A DNA stretch of 64,000 nt from Ancylomarina sp. DW003 (GTDB lineage: Bacteria > Bacteroidota > Bacteroidia > Bacteroidales > Marinifilaceae): contig NZ_JAKJSD010000004.1 of NCBI RefSeq assembly GCF_029029505.1, positions 1-64,000 on the forward strand, given 5' to 3'. The notes under the pieces were generated by a model. The model was not told the origin of the DNA, searched no databases, and saw only the letters and a program-made list of their open reading frames with translations. Both the position numbers and the translations under genes were made by a program. How positions within the stretch are numbered: position 1 is the first letter of the stretch; every line of letters begins with the position of its first letter. Below, in pieces: positions 17,220 to 24,807 of the stretch.

Positions 17220-18016
17220 TGGGTGTTTTAAAAAATAGGAGGCTTGGTAAAGCAAGACTAAAAGAAATTTTAAAAGATCCATCTAAGGTTTTAATAATTC
17301 ATTATAGTTGTGCTCAATATCCTGATGAAGATAATGATGATGCTATTTCTCCTTTGATTACAGCTATAGTAATTCGGGCGTTGGATGATCAAATTAACGA
17401 GCATTTTTCAATACATTATGAAGCGGATAAGGCAGGTATAATAGTTGAAAATATCTCAGATAATCTTCGAGAGCTTGAATTACAAGTTCTAAAATCATTT
17501 AATAGATTTATAAAAAGGCACTCTGACTATATTTGGGTACATTGGGAAATGAAAAATATTCATTTTGGATTTCCTGCAATAAAGCATAGGTTTGATAAAT
17601 TATTCAATGGTACTAAAGAGCAATTGCATGAAATACCATCTCATAAAAACTTTAATTTCTATTCAATTTTAGAGTTTATGTATGGCGAAGATTTCGCTGA
17701 TTTACCTGATAGTTTAAGTGCAATGATTAAGGTAAATAGTAGGAGTGGAGTCTTACCCATAGAGTACATTGATGTAGAAAGAGAAGGTGGAGAATTTGAA
17801 AGACAGAATTACAGTTCTATATTGTCTTCTTTGGATTGTAAGGTTTCAAAAATTAGAGGTTTGTTACAAAAGTTTAATTCTAATAAAAAAATTATTGTAA
17901 ATAGACGAAATAACCTTTCAGTTTTGGTAGATATAGTTAATCATCCATTTTTTTTACTGGTTGGTTGGATTGCATCTATTATAGGAGTTGTGTTAGCAAT
18001 AATGACTTTTGTATAA
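17219..18016 (+). CDS. membrane-anchored protein of unknown function, third gene of methylase-helicase operon
   Basis: A 265-aa protein whose ATG shares one base with the stop codon of the helicase-nuclease, so it is surely co-translated. The soluble part has conserved-looking motifs: IIHYSCAQYPDE (27-38), HFSIHYEAD, WVHWEMKN and FGFPAIKHRFDKL. The C-terminus is a long hydrophobic segment (about 240-265, FFLLVGWIASIIGVVLAIM) that would anchor it in the inner membrane. I recall HYSC...HW-M motifs in uncharacterised bacterial proteins but cannot name the family. His, Cys, Asp and Glu residues could form a catalytic site. In a defence reading it would be a membrane-linked effector or regulator. 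That is speculation. Confidence 0.75.
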   Translation: MGVLKNRRLGKARLKEILKDPSKVLIIHYSCAQYPDEDNDDAISPLITAIVIRALDDQINEHFSIHYEADKAGIIVENISDNLRELELQVLKSFNRFIKRHSDYIWVHWEMKNIHFGFPAIKHRFDKLFNGTKEQLHEIPSHKNFNFYSILEFMYGEDFADLPDSLSAMIKVNSRSGVLPIEYIDVEREGGEFERQNYSSILSSLDCKVSKIRGLLQKFNSNKKIIVNRRNNLSVLVDIVNHPFFLLVGWIASIIGVVLAIMTFV

Positions 18017-18611
18017 TAAGTCTCGTGAAATGGTAAAAGGGATCTTAGAATTTAAGACACTATCCCGCAAAGTGTATAAGTTAAATTTTTAGTGTTGGAT
18101 TTTATAGCCTGACTCTATTTTCAGATATCGATTTTAGTTCTGTTTTGAGTATTGCGAAAACATGTTTGCTTACTTCATAAGCATCTCACATTTTTCGATT
18201 AGATCCATGATGAATCGGGTTAATATTAAAACTGTTACAAAAAGAGCTACTGGAATGAAGCCGCTGCAGCATAAGGGGCTACCCCGAAGAATATCTTTAT
18301 TATTTTTGTTTGTCTAACATTCTAGTTATTACCTACCTTAATCTTTATGTATAATTATAACTTCTTCGAAGGAATAAATTAGCCCATTGACTTGCCCAAA
18401 AATGATAATACCTACCAGGTAAATCAGTGTAAATGCAATCTTTTAATGATCATTGGGAGTTAGAGTTTCATTTAAATTTTATGTCAAATGACTGTAAGTA
18501 AGCTATGGTTTTTGACATATAACAAATTCTAAATAATCATAATGAAAGTTAATTGTGGTTATTGTCCTCATTATGGATAGGGTTTATGTTTATTTTCGTC
18601 CCCCCGAAAAA
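18017..18611. other. 595-base stretch without a gene
   Basis: It separates the cargo operon from the convergent repressor gene. I find no open frame of note and no clean terminator. It may hold decayed sequence from an earlier cargo exchange. Confidence 0.4.
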
Positions 18612-19025
18612 CTATGCTGAGGTGCGTTTACTACCTCCATTCGTTTCAGAATTAGTACTCTGGTATGCTTTTATCGTTTCATTTTTACTTTCGATTATTT
18701 CTTGTAAATGCTGAATCTCTTTTTCTAAGACTTCACATTTCTTACACTCCTGAGTCTTTTCTAACCCAGAGATAATTTTATCGTCTTCACTTAACAACAT
18801 TTCACCATTTCCTGTTAAGAGCCATTTAGCATTAATATCAGGAAATTTAGACAAAATTAAAGCCATCTTGTCTCCTCCAATTTCACTTTTTAAACCACTT
18901 GATTTAAAATTCGAAGCAGATATAGTCGTTTTTTCTAAAAAATATGATTTTTTAATTTTCTTGTAATCAATGTATTGTAGTATCCTTCCTTTTATAGGGG
19001 CGATATTTTGTCCTTTTTCTTGCAT
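18612..19025 (-). CDS. phage-type HTH repressor
   Basis: A protein of about 137 aa. The region IKGRILQYIDYKKIKKSYFL..TISASNFKSSG..IGGDKMALIL with KFPDINAKWLLTGNGEML matches the Bacteroidota pattern of short XRE-like repressors. A leucine- and glutamate-rich coiled coil (about 95-125) with a CKKC pair follows and probably mediates oligomerisation. I start at the internal ATG at 19025, because a perfect palindrome sits just upstream. A 13-residue longer version from 19064 would run through it. It diverges from the early operon beginning at 19082 and is the likely lysogeny switch. No peptidase (LexA-like) domain is present. Confidence 0.75.
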   Translation of the reverse strand: MQEKGQNIAPIKGRILQYIDYKKIKKSYFLEKTTISASNFKSSGLKSEIGGDKMALILSKFPDINAKWLLTGNGEMLLSEDDKIISGLEKTQECKKCEVLEKEIQHLQEIIESKNETIKAYQSTNSETNGGSKRTSA

Positions 19026-19027
19026 GG

Positions 19028-19041
19028 GACTAAATTTAGTC
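19028..19041. promoter_or_regulatory. palindromic operator candidate at repressor start
   Basis: gactaaatttagtc is a perfect 14-base palindrome two bases upstream of the repressor ATG, in the 56-base gap between repressor and early operon. It is well placed for autoregulation and for control of the divergent promoter. Confidence 0.5.
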
Positions 19042-19081
19042 TTTATTTTGTGTCGAATAATCAATCAATAATATCAAAGAT

Positions 19082-19282
19082 ATGAAAAATACAGATACAG
19101 GATTAACCAAGCGTGCATTAGCTCCAATTATGAGAGCAATGGAAGTTGGCGACACTGAAAATTATCCCAAATCTCAATACCGCTCGATAAGTGTAACTGC
19201 AAGTAACCTTAATATAGAAGAGGGGAAGAAGTTCTCAAAAAGAACTATCGGAAATGTAGTCGAAGTTAAGCGTATTAAGTAA
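19082..19282 (+). CDS. small early protein, unknown
   Basis: A 66-aa basic protein, first gene of the rightward early operon, 56 bases from the repressor start. It contains APIMRAMEVGD and a basic tail, with no membrane segment. The position equals that of Cro-like or antirepressor genes in temperate phages, but no clear helix-turn-helix can be read. Function unknown. Confidence 0.55.
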   Translation: MKNTDTGLTKRALAPIMRAMEVGDTENYPKSQYRSISVTASNLNIEEGKKFSKRTIGNVVEVKRIK

Positions 19283-19303
19283 TCACCACAAAGTATAATA
19301 AAT

Positions 19304-19621
19304 ATGAATTTAGAATTACAAGAAGAGTTTGTACAGGTGCGCCGTGTTGACCTATCGGCTTTGATTAGTGAGTTTAAAGAACTAAAAGAAAAGATTGAGA
19401 CTAATACACTAGATTATCAACTTGATCAGTTATGTGGTACGAGTCGCATGGTAAGCTCACCCGTTGTGTGTAAAATTTTTGGTTGGAGTCGTTCAACATT
19501 TAATCGTCGCTTGGTTGATGAGTTTAACCCAATACCTATGACCAAAGATGGTCGAGACTGGGTTATGTGTAGAGAGCTTTTCATCAAATATTATAATGAA
19601 ACATACAACTCACAGAATTAA
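19304..19621 (+). CDS. helix-turn-helix protein, excisionase-like
   Basis: A 105-aa protein with a predicted N-terminal coiled coil (LISEFKELKEKIE). A C-terminal winged-HTH-like part reads VCKIFGWSRSTFNRRLV, then a DGRDWVMCRELF stretch, resembling the helix-turn-helix proteins common in Bacteroidota mobile elements. It may act as a recombination directionality factor or early regulator. It follows the first early gene by 21 bases. Confidence 0.6.
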   Translation: MNLELQEEFVQVRRVDLSALISEFKELKEKIETNTLDYQLDQLCGTSRMVSSPVVCKIFGWSRSTFNRRLVDEFNPIPMTKDGRDWVMCRELFIKYYNETYNSQN

Positions 19622-19655
19622 AATTGCTTTCCCTTTAACCACCAACCCAATAGTT

Positions 19656-19823
19656 ATGGAAAAACAAATAAACAAAGCCTTCAGAATAGTATTCCTATTT
19701 CTAGCCCTGATGTCAGTATATGGAATAACCGTTGGAGCCTACCACCACATAGGAACACTAATATTCTGTTTAATCCTTCAAGCATGCTGTGTTATTCCTC
19801 AACCTAAAAAAGCAAGCGCATGA
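19656..19823 (+). CDS. small two-helix membrane protein
   Basis: A 55-aa protein starting at MEKQINKAFRIVFLF, with two hydrophobic helices (about 9-25 and 30-46). I chose ATG 19656 because an upstream start at 19548 would overlap the HTH gene by 74 bases and add no plausible sequence. It overlaps the next gene by 4 bases (ATGA). Unknown role, possibly membrane-associated replication or superinfection exclusion. Confidence 0.5.
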   Translation: MEKQINKAFRIVFLFLALMSVYGITVGAYHHIGTLIFCLILQACCVIPQPKKASA

Positions 19824-20020
19824 CCAGAAATGAAAAAATAGAAAAGTGCATTGAGTTGCATAAGTTTTTTATTGAAAAAAGTAGCCTGTATGGTGATATG
19901 GCAATGCAAGCCAATAACCCTAAACATCAAATGAGACATTGGGATAAGTATTGGAACTATAGTCGTTTGGGAAAACGAGCATCAAAGCTTGCAAATAAAC
20001 TATTCGAATATCAGAGATAA
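19820..20020 (+). CDS. small basic hypothetical protein
   Basis: A 66-aa helical protein rich in Lys, His and aromatic residues (RHWDKYWNYSRLGKR). Its ATG overlaps the previous stop codon, so it is translationally coupled. No recognised family. Confidence 0.55.
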   Translation: MTRNEKIEKCIELHKFFIEKSSLYGDMAMQANNPKHQMRHWDKYWNYSRLGKRASKLANKLFEYQR

Positions 20021-20043
20021 CAACGACCCATAAAAAAATAGAT

Positions 20044-20517
20044 ATGAAAATTCATGATGTTAAAATTCATCCAGAGTTTTTTAGCGATGTAGTAAACGGG
20101 GTTAAGCCCTTTGAAGTTCGTAAAAACGATAGAGATTATAAGGTCGGTGAAAAACTGGTTTTAAAAGAATATTGCCCCGTTCTAAATGAATACACAAATC
20201 GTATTTGTTTTAAAGAGATTACCTATGTTTTAAAAGGCGGTTCTTTCGGTCTGGACTCTGATTATGTGGTTTTAGGATTAAAAGAAGCTTCCCCAACTGC
20301 AAGTGCTGATAAAAATAAAATGAACCTTTCCGGTTTAACTAGCTTCTACACACAAATCAAATCAATACCAATGCTTGGTGAAGCTGAGCGTATAAAACAA
20401 GAGTTATTGCATTGTATGTTAGCTTGTATTGAAAATGAAAAGGTCGACAAAGAAACGCTTGAAAACTTTAGAGTTAAGACCAAAGAATTACTCATGTATT
20501 TTCTAAAAGAGCTTTAA
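20044..20517 (+). CDS. DUF3850 (ASCH/PUA-like) domain protein
   Basis: A 157-aa protein. The N-terminal 80 residues match the DUF3850 pattern: VKIHPEFFSDVVNGVKPFEVRKNDRDYKVGE in order, then KEITYVLKGG and a YVVLGL end strand. This PUA/ASCH-like fold is associated with RNA or modified-nucleotide binding. A helical C-terminal extension (about 100-157) follows. Such proteins are frequent in phage early regions. It lies just before the origin-like repeats and the replication initiator. Confidence 0.75.
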   Translation: MKIHDVKIHPEFFSDVVNGVKPFEVRKNDRDYKVGEKLVLKEYCPVLNEYTNRICFKEITYVLKGGSFGLDSDYVVLGLKEASPTASADKNKMNLSGLTSFYTQIKSIPMLGEAERIKQELLHCMLACIENEKVDKETLENFRVKTKELLMYFLKEL

Positions 20518-21655
20518 CACGCACAAAAAAAGGGTACGAACACACAGGTTTTTTCAAGCCTGTTTTTTTTGAAAATTGCTCCCAAAAGCAAAGAAAAACG
20601 CACGAATTTAGGGTACGCATACACCGACAATTTAAGACAATTAACTCCCCACTTTTTTACATCCCTCACCATTGATTGACTTTATCAGCATAGAGCTTAC
20701 GGACTTTGATACCAGACTTTGGGAAAACAACCCAAACCTGTCTTTTCAAGTTGAAGCCGCTATAAAGTCAGACGGAAAGCTAGGAGAGGAGCTAGGCAGT
20801 AGGAGAGCCCAATACAGAGGATTAAAATTTATTATTGAACCCCAAGGTAGAGCAAAGATCAAAGGCTCCATTCACAAATACTATAACGAAGGCTACAACA
20901 ATGCAAGCCGCTTTACCTATGATGATTTCGAAAAAGCCGTAAACCAGTTATCCGTATTTGGAGTCAATCCCGAAACCGCAATACTAAGAGGTTTCGAACT
21001 AGGTTTAAACCTGGATACAACCGCCTGTAAAATCGATAACAAAACCTTTCTTGAAAGTATTCTGTACTGCAAAGGAGCAGAACGCTCCGATATGGAGATT
21101 AACGGAAAAATGGGTTTAGGCTACACTTACAAAACCACCAATACAAAATATAAATTCTACGATAAATCAGCACAAGCCCAAATTCAAACATCTGAACTTT
21201 TGAGGATAGAAACCAAGTTTAACCGCATGAGAGCCGTTGAAAACTATGGTTTAAACACCCTTTCAGATTTGTTGAATAAAGAGAAGCTTTCCAAGTTGAT
21301 TATAGATAAGTATCTAAAGCCCATAGACGAAACGATCTTTTTCGAATGGGAGCAAATCAAAACGCCCCGCAGACTTCCAACCAAATATAAAAGCAAGTTT
21401 AAAGACCTACGAAACCCTGATTGGTGGATAAAGGACGAAAGAAGCCGAAAAGAAAGATACCGCAACAAACTGCTACTGGAAAAGCTCATCAATAAGTACG
21501 CAAAACGAAACATTAAAAACATACTGAAAGACCTTATTGCATTGGAACTACAAGCTTTTACACGCACAAAAAAAGGTCACGAATACACCGAATTTGAAAG
21601 CCTGAATAATTGGAATAATTCAGATAACGCAGCAAAAAAGGGGACGAATACACAA
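20517..21655 (+). repeat. degenerate origin-like direct repeats around the replication initiator
   Basis: Four related copies lie at 20517-20545, 20598-20626, 21560-21590 and 21627-21655. Each has an acGCAc-like start, an A-rich run and a core close to ggtacgaatacacc. Two lie before the initiator gene and two inside its coding sequence. Spaced repeats of this kind next to a Rep gene suggest initiator binding sites (iterons or a double-strand origin). Confidence 0.5.
20545..20570 (+). terminator. short hairpin with T8 tail
   Basis: cagg-N10-cctg followed by eight T. It lies between the DUF3850 gene and the initiator gene, directly after the first origin-like repeat. It could end the early transcript or attenuate initiator expression. 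Confidence 0.5.
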
Positions 21656-22099
21656 AGTATTGTAAGGTGCGATTCCCACGACCAAAGGGAGGGAAAGAAA
21701 AAGAAAAAATACTGTCTCACCTGTGGAAAAGAAATAACAGAACAGAAAAGCGATTCTAAATACTGTAACGACCAAAGAAAATGCAGAGACAAAGCATATA
21801 ACCTGAAAGTCTCAGAAAGCAGAAAGAAAAAGAAAAATGATAAGGAAAAAGAAATACTAAAGCTCATAAAGAATCTGGGAAGTGAACTAAGCCTAACCAG
21901 AACCACTAACCCCAATAGAAAAAAGACTAAAGGAGTGAAAGCCCGAAAGACCTCTATAATCGTAACCATAAACGGTAAAAGAAAATACTACCATGGATCA
22001 CAAGCTCGCTTCTTCCTTAATGAATTTGAAAAAAAACAGATAAGCCAAAACCCAAACTATGAAACAGCAAATAATAGACACTCTGGAAAAGATGCTTAA
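20672..22099 (+). CDS. replication initiator, phage X / gene II-like
   Basis: A 475-aa protein. GSIHKYYNEGYNNASRF, then a Tyr-containing KYKFYDKSAQ and LLRIETKF, follow the order seen in phage/plasmid replication proteins of the gene II/X family, which nick DNA with a tyrosine to start rolling-circle synthesis. The C-terminal part adds a zinc ribbon (CLTCGKE..KYCNDQRKC, about 350-380) and a Lys-rich tail. The reading frame opens with TTG at 20672. No ATG occurs near the N-terminus, so a non-ATG start is likely. Origin-like repeats lie before and within the gene. The 3' end overlaps the next gene by 41 bases. Confidence 0.8.
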   Translation: MIDFISIELTDFDTRLWENNPNLSFQVEAAIKSDGKLGEELGSRRAQYRGLKFIIEPQGRAKIKGSIHKYYNEGYNNASRFTYDDFEKAVNQLSVFGVNPETAILRGFELGLNLDTTACKIDNKTFLESILYCKGAERSDMEINGKMGLGYTYKTTNTKYKFYDKSAQAQIQTSELLRIETKFNRMRAVENYGLNTLSDLLNKEKLSKLIIDKYLKPIDETIFFEWEQIKTPRRLPTKYKSKFKDLRNPDWWIKDERSRKERYRNKLLLEKLINKYAKRNIKNILKDLIALELQAFTRTKKGHEYTEFESLNNWNNSDNAAKKGTNTQSIVRCDSHDQREGKKKKKYCLTCGKEITEQKSDSKYCNDQRKCRDKAYNLKVSESRKKKKNDKEKEILKLIKNLGSELSLTRTTNPNRKKTKGVKARKTSIIVTINGKRKYYHGSQARFFLNEFEKKQISQNPNYETANNRHSGKDA

Positions 22100-22280
22100 G
22101 GAAAACCATAGAAAAAGCAAATACCCCAATCATGTGCTGTATATCGATCTAGAGAAGGAATTGGAATCAATAAACCCCAACTCCCTAAGAAAGACACTTA
22201 GGGAACTTTGGGAAGAAAAAACAATAAAAGCAGGACGAACAATTAACGATACATATATAAAACTTCAAGAAGCAATTTAA
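22059..22280 (+). CDS. small winged-helix-like protein
   Basis: A 73-aa protein reading as a compact winged helix: IDTLEKMLKENH, ESINPNSLRKTLREL (recognition-helix-like), then KAGRTINDTYIKL. It overlaps the initiator gene by 41 bases in another frame and ends one base before the next start. Probably a DNA-binding regulator of replication or late genes (inference). Confidence 0.55.
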   Translation: MKQQIIDTLEKMLKENHRKSKYPNHVLYIDLEKELESINPNSLRKTLRELWEEKTIKAGRTINDTYIKLQEAI

Positions 22281-22281
22281 A

Positions 22282-22470
22282 ATGAATTACAGAACAATGA
22301 GCAAAAAGGAGCTTGCGGCTGAATTGAATATATCAAAAAACACCCTTACCCGAAAAATGGAGAAACATTTAAAACCCGAGTTTGTTAAACATGTGAAAGG
22401 CAAATCCCTTCTTTTCGAAAATGAGGTAAAATATATTCATGAAGGAATTGGAGCCAATAAAGAATGGTGA
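22282..22470 (+). CDS. small helix-turn-helix protein
   Basis: A 62-aa protein with a clear HTH (KKELAAELNISKNTLTRKM). Similar short proteins often accompany replication genes in Bacteroidota mobile elements. It follows the previous gene almost without a gap, suggesting one operon. Confidence 0.6.
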   Translation: MNYRTMSKKELAAELNISKNTLTRKMEKHLKPEFVKHVKGKSLLFENEVKYIHEGIGANKEW

Positions 22471-22596
22471 AGGCTCAAAAATAGGGTGTAGTCTAAACAG
22501 AACCCAAAAAAACAGGATAAAAGAGTCAGATATCAATCAAAACCTACGATTCTGAACCCATCCCAAATTTGAACCCAAAAAACAGAGAATTTCATC

Positions 22597-23247
22597 ATGG
22601 AAAAGAAAATATACAAATACACGAGAGTTTCAACCGAAGAACAAAACGAAGCTCGACAAGTTGACGGCTTGCAGGATTATAAAGGCGAATTGCTCATTGA
22701 TAAAATATCCGGTAAGATTCAATTTGCAAAACGCCCACAGGCAAAAATGATTATCGAAGCAGTTAATGAGGGTTTGATATCCGAATTGATTGTTTTCGAT
22801 GTTGATCGATTGGGTAGAGATACTCTGGACATACTTGAAACCTTGAAAATATTGAAAACGAATAAAGTTTGTGTTAACGTTCACAAGCTTGGTATTAAAA
22901 GTTTCATTGATGGGAAATTTAATCCGGCCTTCGAATTGATCACAACGGTTATGGCAACCTTGGCACAAATGGAAGTTGAAAGGAGCAGACAGAACCAATT
23001 GGAAGGAATAGCGGCGGAAAGAAAAAAAGACGAAAAAAGAGAGTTTAAAGATAAAGCTTATAAAGGTCGAAAACTTGGAGCCAAGAATAAAGACAGTATA
23101 TCATTGGTCAAGAAATACCTCAGCGTAAAAGCATGTTTAGAAAGTGGCATGAGTACCAATAAGATTGTTGTAGCAACTGGTGTAAGCAAAAGTACAGTAA
23201 AGCGAGTTAGAGCCGAATATTTTAAATCTGAAAACAAAGAGAAATAA
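22597..23247 (+). CDS. serine recombinase of the resolvase/invertase family
   Basis: A 216-aa small serine recombinase. The catalytic Ser lies in YTRVSTEEQN near residue 12. FDVDRLGRDTLDILETL and AQMEVERSRQNQLEGI are the typical active-site and E-helix segments. The C-terminus has a helix-turn-helix (STNKIVVATGVSKSTVKRV). Resolvases resolve multimers or invert segments. Here integration is better explained by the tyrosine recombinase, so this one may resolve replication products. A large inverted repeat and repeat array begin 27 bases after its stop. Confidence 0.9.
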   Translation: MEKKIYKYTRVSTEEQNEARQVDGLQDYKGELLIDKISGKIQFAKRPQAKMIIEAVNEGLISELIVFDVDRLGRDTLDILETLKILKTNKVCVNVHKLGIKSFIDGKFNPAFELITTVMATLAQMEVERSRQNQLEGIAAERKKDEKREFKDKAYKGRKLGAKNKDSISLVKKYLSVKACLESGMSTNKIVVATGVSKSTVKRVRAEYFKSENKEK

Positions 23248-23274
23248 TTAAAATTTGGAATACTGAAAGTATCA

Positions 23275-23526
23275 TGTCCGGTTGTCTTATTTAAGAAATA
23301 GAAAACCAAGTTTAGTTTAAAATAAGATTCAACCGGACAGGTAAATAAACCAGATATAAAAACAACTAATATTAAAAGAAAATAAACATGAATTTTATAA
23401 TTATAGACAAATCACTTGGGGCAACCGGACAGATAGATTTTTTGCAAGAGCCTTTTTTTGAAATACAACCGGACACCAAAATACTACAGATTGGCGATGG
23501 TAGAGAAACAGGATGCAACCGGACAG
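23275..23526. repeat. CAACCGGACA repeat array with a 65-base hairpin
   Basis: CAACCGGACA occurs directly at 23330, 23422, 23466 and 23516 and inverted (TGTCCGGTTG) at 23275. The first pair closes a hairpin (23275-23339). Its arms match over about 18-20 bases (TGTCCGGTTG plus TCTTATTT), with a 2-base bulge. A smaller palindrome atact-gaa-agtat lies at 23260-23272. The three rightmost copies lie within the 117-aa gene. Candidate resolvase site, replication origin or packaging signal. Confidence 0.75.
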
Positions 23527-23741
23527 ATTTTTTTGTAGAGCCTTTTACTTATGTCGGGGCTTTTATAGCAGCACCTGAGGGGAAAGACGTAAAATACTAT
23601 GCTTTTGAAGTTCCTGTCAACATGCTACCAGATGATAGTGAGCCTCATTATTTATTATATGAATCTACGGGATTAGAAGTTCTCAGAAGAAAAACTGATT
23701 ACGATAGATTTATTAATCCTGTATTCAAGATATCGTGTTGA
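23388..23741 (+). CDS. hypothetical protein overlapping the repeat array
   Basis: A 117-aa acidic protein, no membrane segment. Its first 50 residues contain an imperfect duplication (GATGQIDFLQEPFFEI and GCNRTDFFVEPFTYVG) that is the translation of the CAACCGGACAG-containing DNA repeat. The C-terminal half (VKYYAFEVPVNMLPDDSEPHYLLYES) looks like an ordinary folded domain. Its stop overlaps the next start. Function unknown. The DNA repeat may constrain the protein rather than the reverse. Confidence 0.6.
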   Translation: MNFIIIDKSLGATGQIDFLQEPFFEIQPDTKILQIGDGRETGCNRTDFFVEPFTYVGAFIAAPEGKDVKYYAFEVPVNMLPDDSEPHYLLYESTGLEVLRRKTDYDRFINPVFKISC

Positions 23742-24169
23742 TGATAGGAGAGGACATTGACAAGCAAATAGAATTTATCAGCAAGCTTGTGCATGAGGGA
23801 GAAAATGAAAATTTTGAAATTTACAGCGAAATTTTAAAGACTTTGAAATCTTACAAGTGTAACACTTTACCGTTACACTTAGAAAGAAAAAAATGCTCTG
23901 CTTGTGGTCAATATTTCACAGCAAAAAACGATTTGCAAGAGTGTTGTGATTCTAAGTGTCGGGTTCGTCTTCATCGAGCAAAAAAGCGAATTGAGAATTT
24001 TAACAAAAAAGTTGAAGAAATTTTAAGAGCCAAAAATATTAATGCCCGGTTCATGATAGAACAAATAATTACTAGTTCGCGTAAATGTCCTTTTGTGGTT
24101 TATTACGATGGGAGTAAATATGAATCGGAGAGTACTAGAAACTTACTAACCAAATTAAAGAATATTTGA
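23735..24169 (+). CDS. zinc-ribbon hypothetical protein
   Basis: A 144-aa protein with a central zinc ribbon (KKCSACGQYF..QECCDSKCRVRLHRAKKR), flanked by helical segments. The ribbon is of the same kind as those in the replication initiator and in the protein at 36229. It is the last gene of the rightward early operon, overlapping the previous gene by 7 bases, and ends ahead of a strong terminator. Probably binds DNA or a protein partner (inference). Confidence 0.6.
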   Translation: MLMIGEDIDKQIEFISKLVHEGENENFEIYSEILKTLKSYKCNTLPLHLERKKCSACGQYFTAKNDLQECCDSKCRVRLHRAKKRIENFNKKVEEILRAKNINARFMIEQIITSSRKCPFVVYYDGSKYESESTRNLLTKLKNI

Positions 24170-24284
24170 AAATGGTGTTTTGATAGTGATTACTATATTT
24201 TTTTACGGCACACTCTATAAAGAATACAATTGAGAATATAAGTACAAAATAAGAGAGGATTAAAATTCTATATTCTCGCAAATA

Positions 24285-24326
24285 AAAAAATCTCTTCAAT
24301 AGAAAATTTCTACTGAAGAGATTTTT
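24285..24326. terminator. bidirectional terminator between convergent operons
   Basis: aaaaatctcttca / tgaagagattttt with an additional paired tag/cta, A run before and T run after. It serves the rightward early operon and the leftward 109-aa gene. Confidence 0.85.
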
Positions 24327-24392
24327 AATTAGTATGTGTTCGTAAAAGAAATGATTATTCTTTCTTCATTATACACGCTTGTAATATTCGTG

Positions 24393-24722
24393 TTATAAGA
24401 TAAATTTTTCAACAAAAACATAAGGACCATTTGGAGCTGATTGTGCAATACGCGCACAGTGCCAGTTAGACCCCCAACGTAATCCTGTGTCCCAAGGACT
24501 TTTTTTGCTATCAGCCCAAGTCCATGCTTTTGAATTGGAATCAGGATTAGAAGGCCATCCTTTTTCATATACTTCAATTTTATCCTGCTGTGCACGGAAA
24601 GGAGCTGTTGTTTCCCATTTTAACCAAAGATTTCCGCGGTTTTCATATGCAGTCAAAGTCCAGGAAAAAGTTCTTGTTTGAGTTTTTGTTTCTACGTTTG
24701 AAGCTGTTACAGGTTCGTTCAT
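24393..24722 (-). CDS. small Trp-rich beta protein, possible lectin- or toxin-like moron
   Basis: A 109-aa protein with nine Trp residues (NLWLKWETTAPF, EKGWPSNP, KAWTWADSKKSPWDTG, RWGSNWHCARI), no signal peptide and no membrane helix. The composition suggests an all-beta carbohydrate- or lipid-binding fold, but I do not recognise the family. It is a single gene between terminator and operator, outside the structural operon and in the layout of a phage moron (an independently expressed accessory gene). It begins at MNEPVTASN. Confidence 0.6.
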   Translation of the reverse strand: MNEPVTASNVETKTQTRTFSWTLTAYENRGNLWLKWETTAPFRAQQDKIEVYEKGWPSNPDSNSKAWTWADSKKSPWDTGLRWGSNWHCARIAQSAPNGPYVFVEKFIL

Positions 24723-24807
24723 GATTGCTTATAATTGATTTAGACCTACTCTGTTCATGGGTTTTCGGCTAATCCCATTAATATATTTAAACCAAAGAAT
24801 AAATCGA

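Noticed and set aside
21244-21969. Two long antisense frames across the replication initiator gene
   Set aside because: They mirror the Lys-rich coding strand (giving Phe/Leu/Ser-rich translations) and are shadows of the rep gene.
23275-23526. CRISPR array
   Set aside because: The repeats are only 10 bases, unevenly spaced and partly inverted, run into a coding gene, and no cas genes exist in the window.
23855-23880. 9-base inverted repeat aagtgtaac / gttacactt
   Set aside because: Lies inside the 144-aa coding gene, with no neighbouring start or promoter. It could be chance in AT-rich DNA.
24329-24595. 88-codon frame opposite the early operon end
   Set aside because: Overlaps the 109-aa Trp-rich gene in another frame and begins within it. 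No supporting start context or composition.
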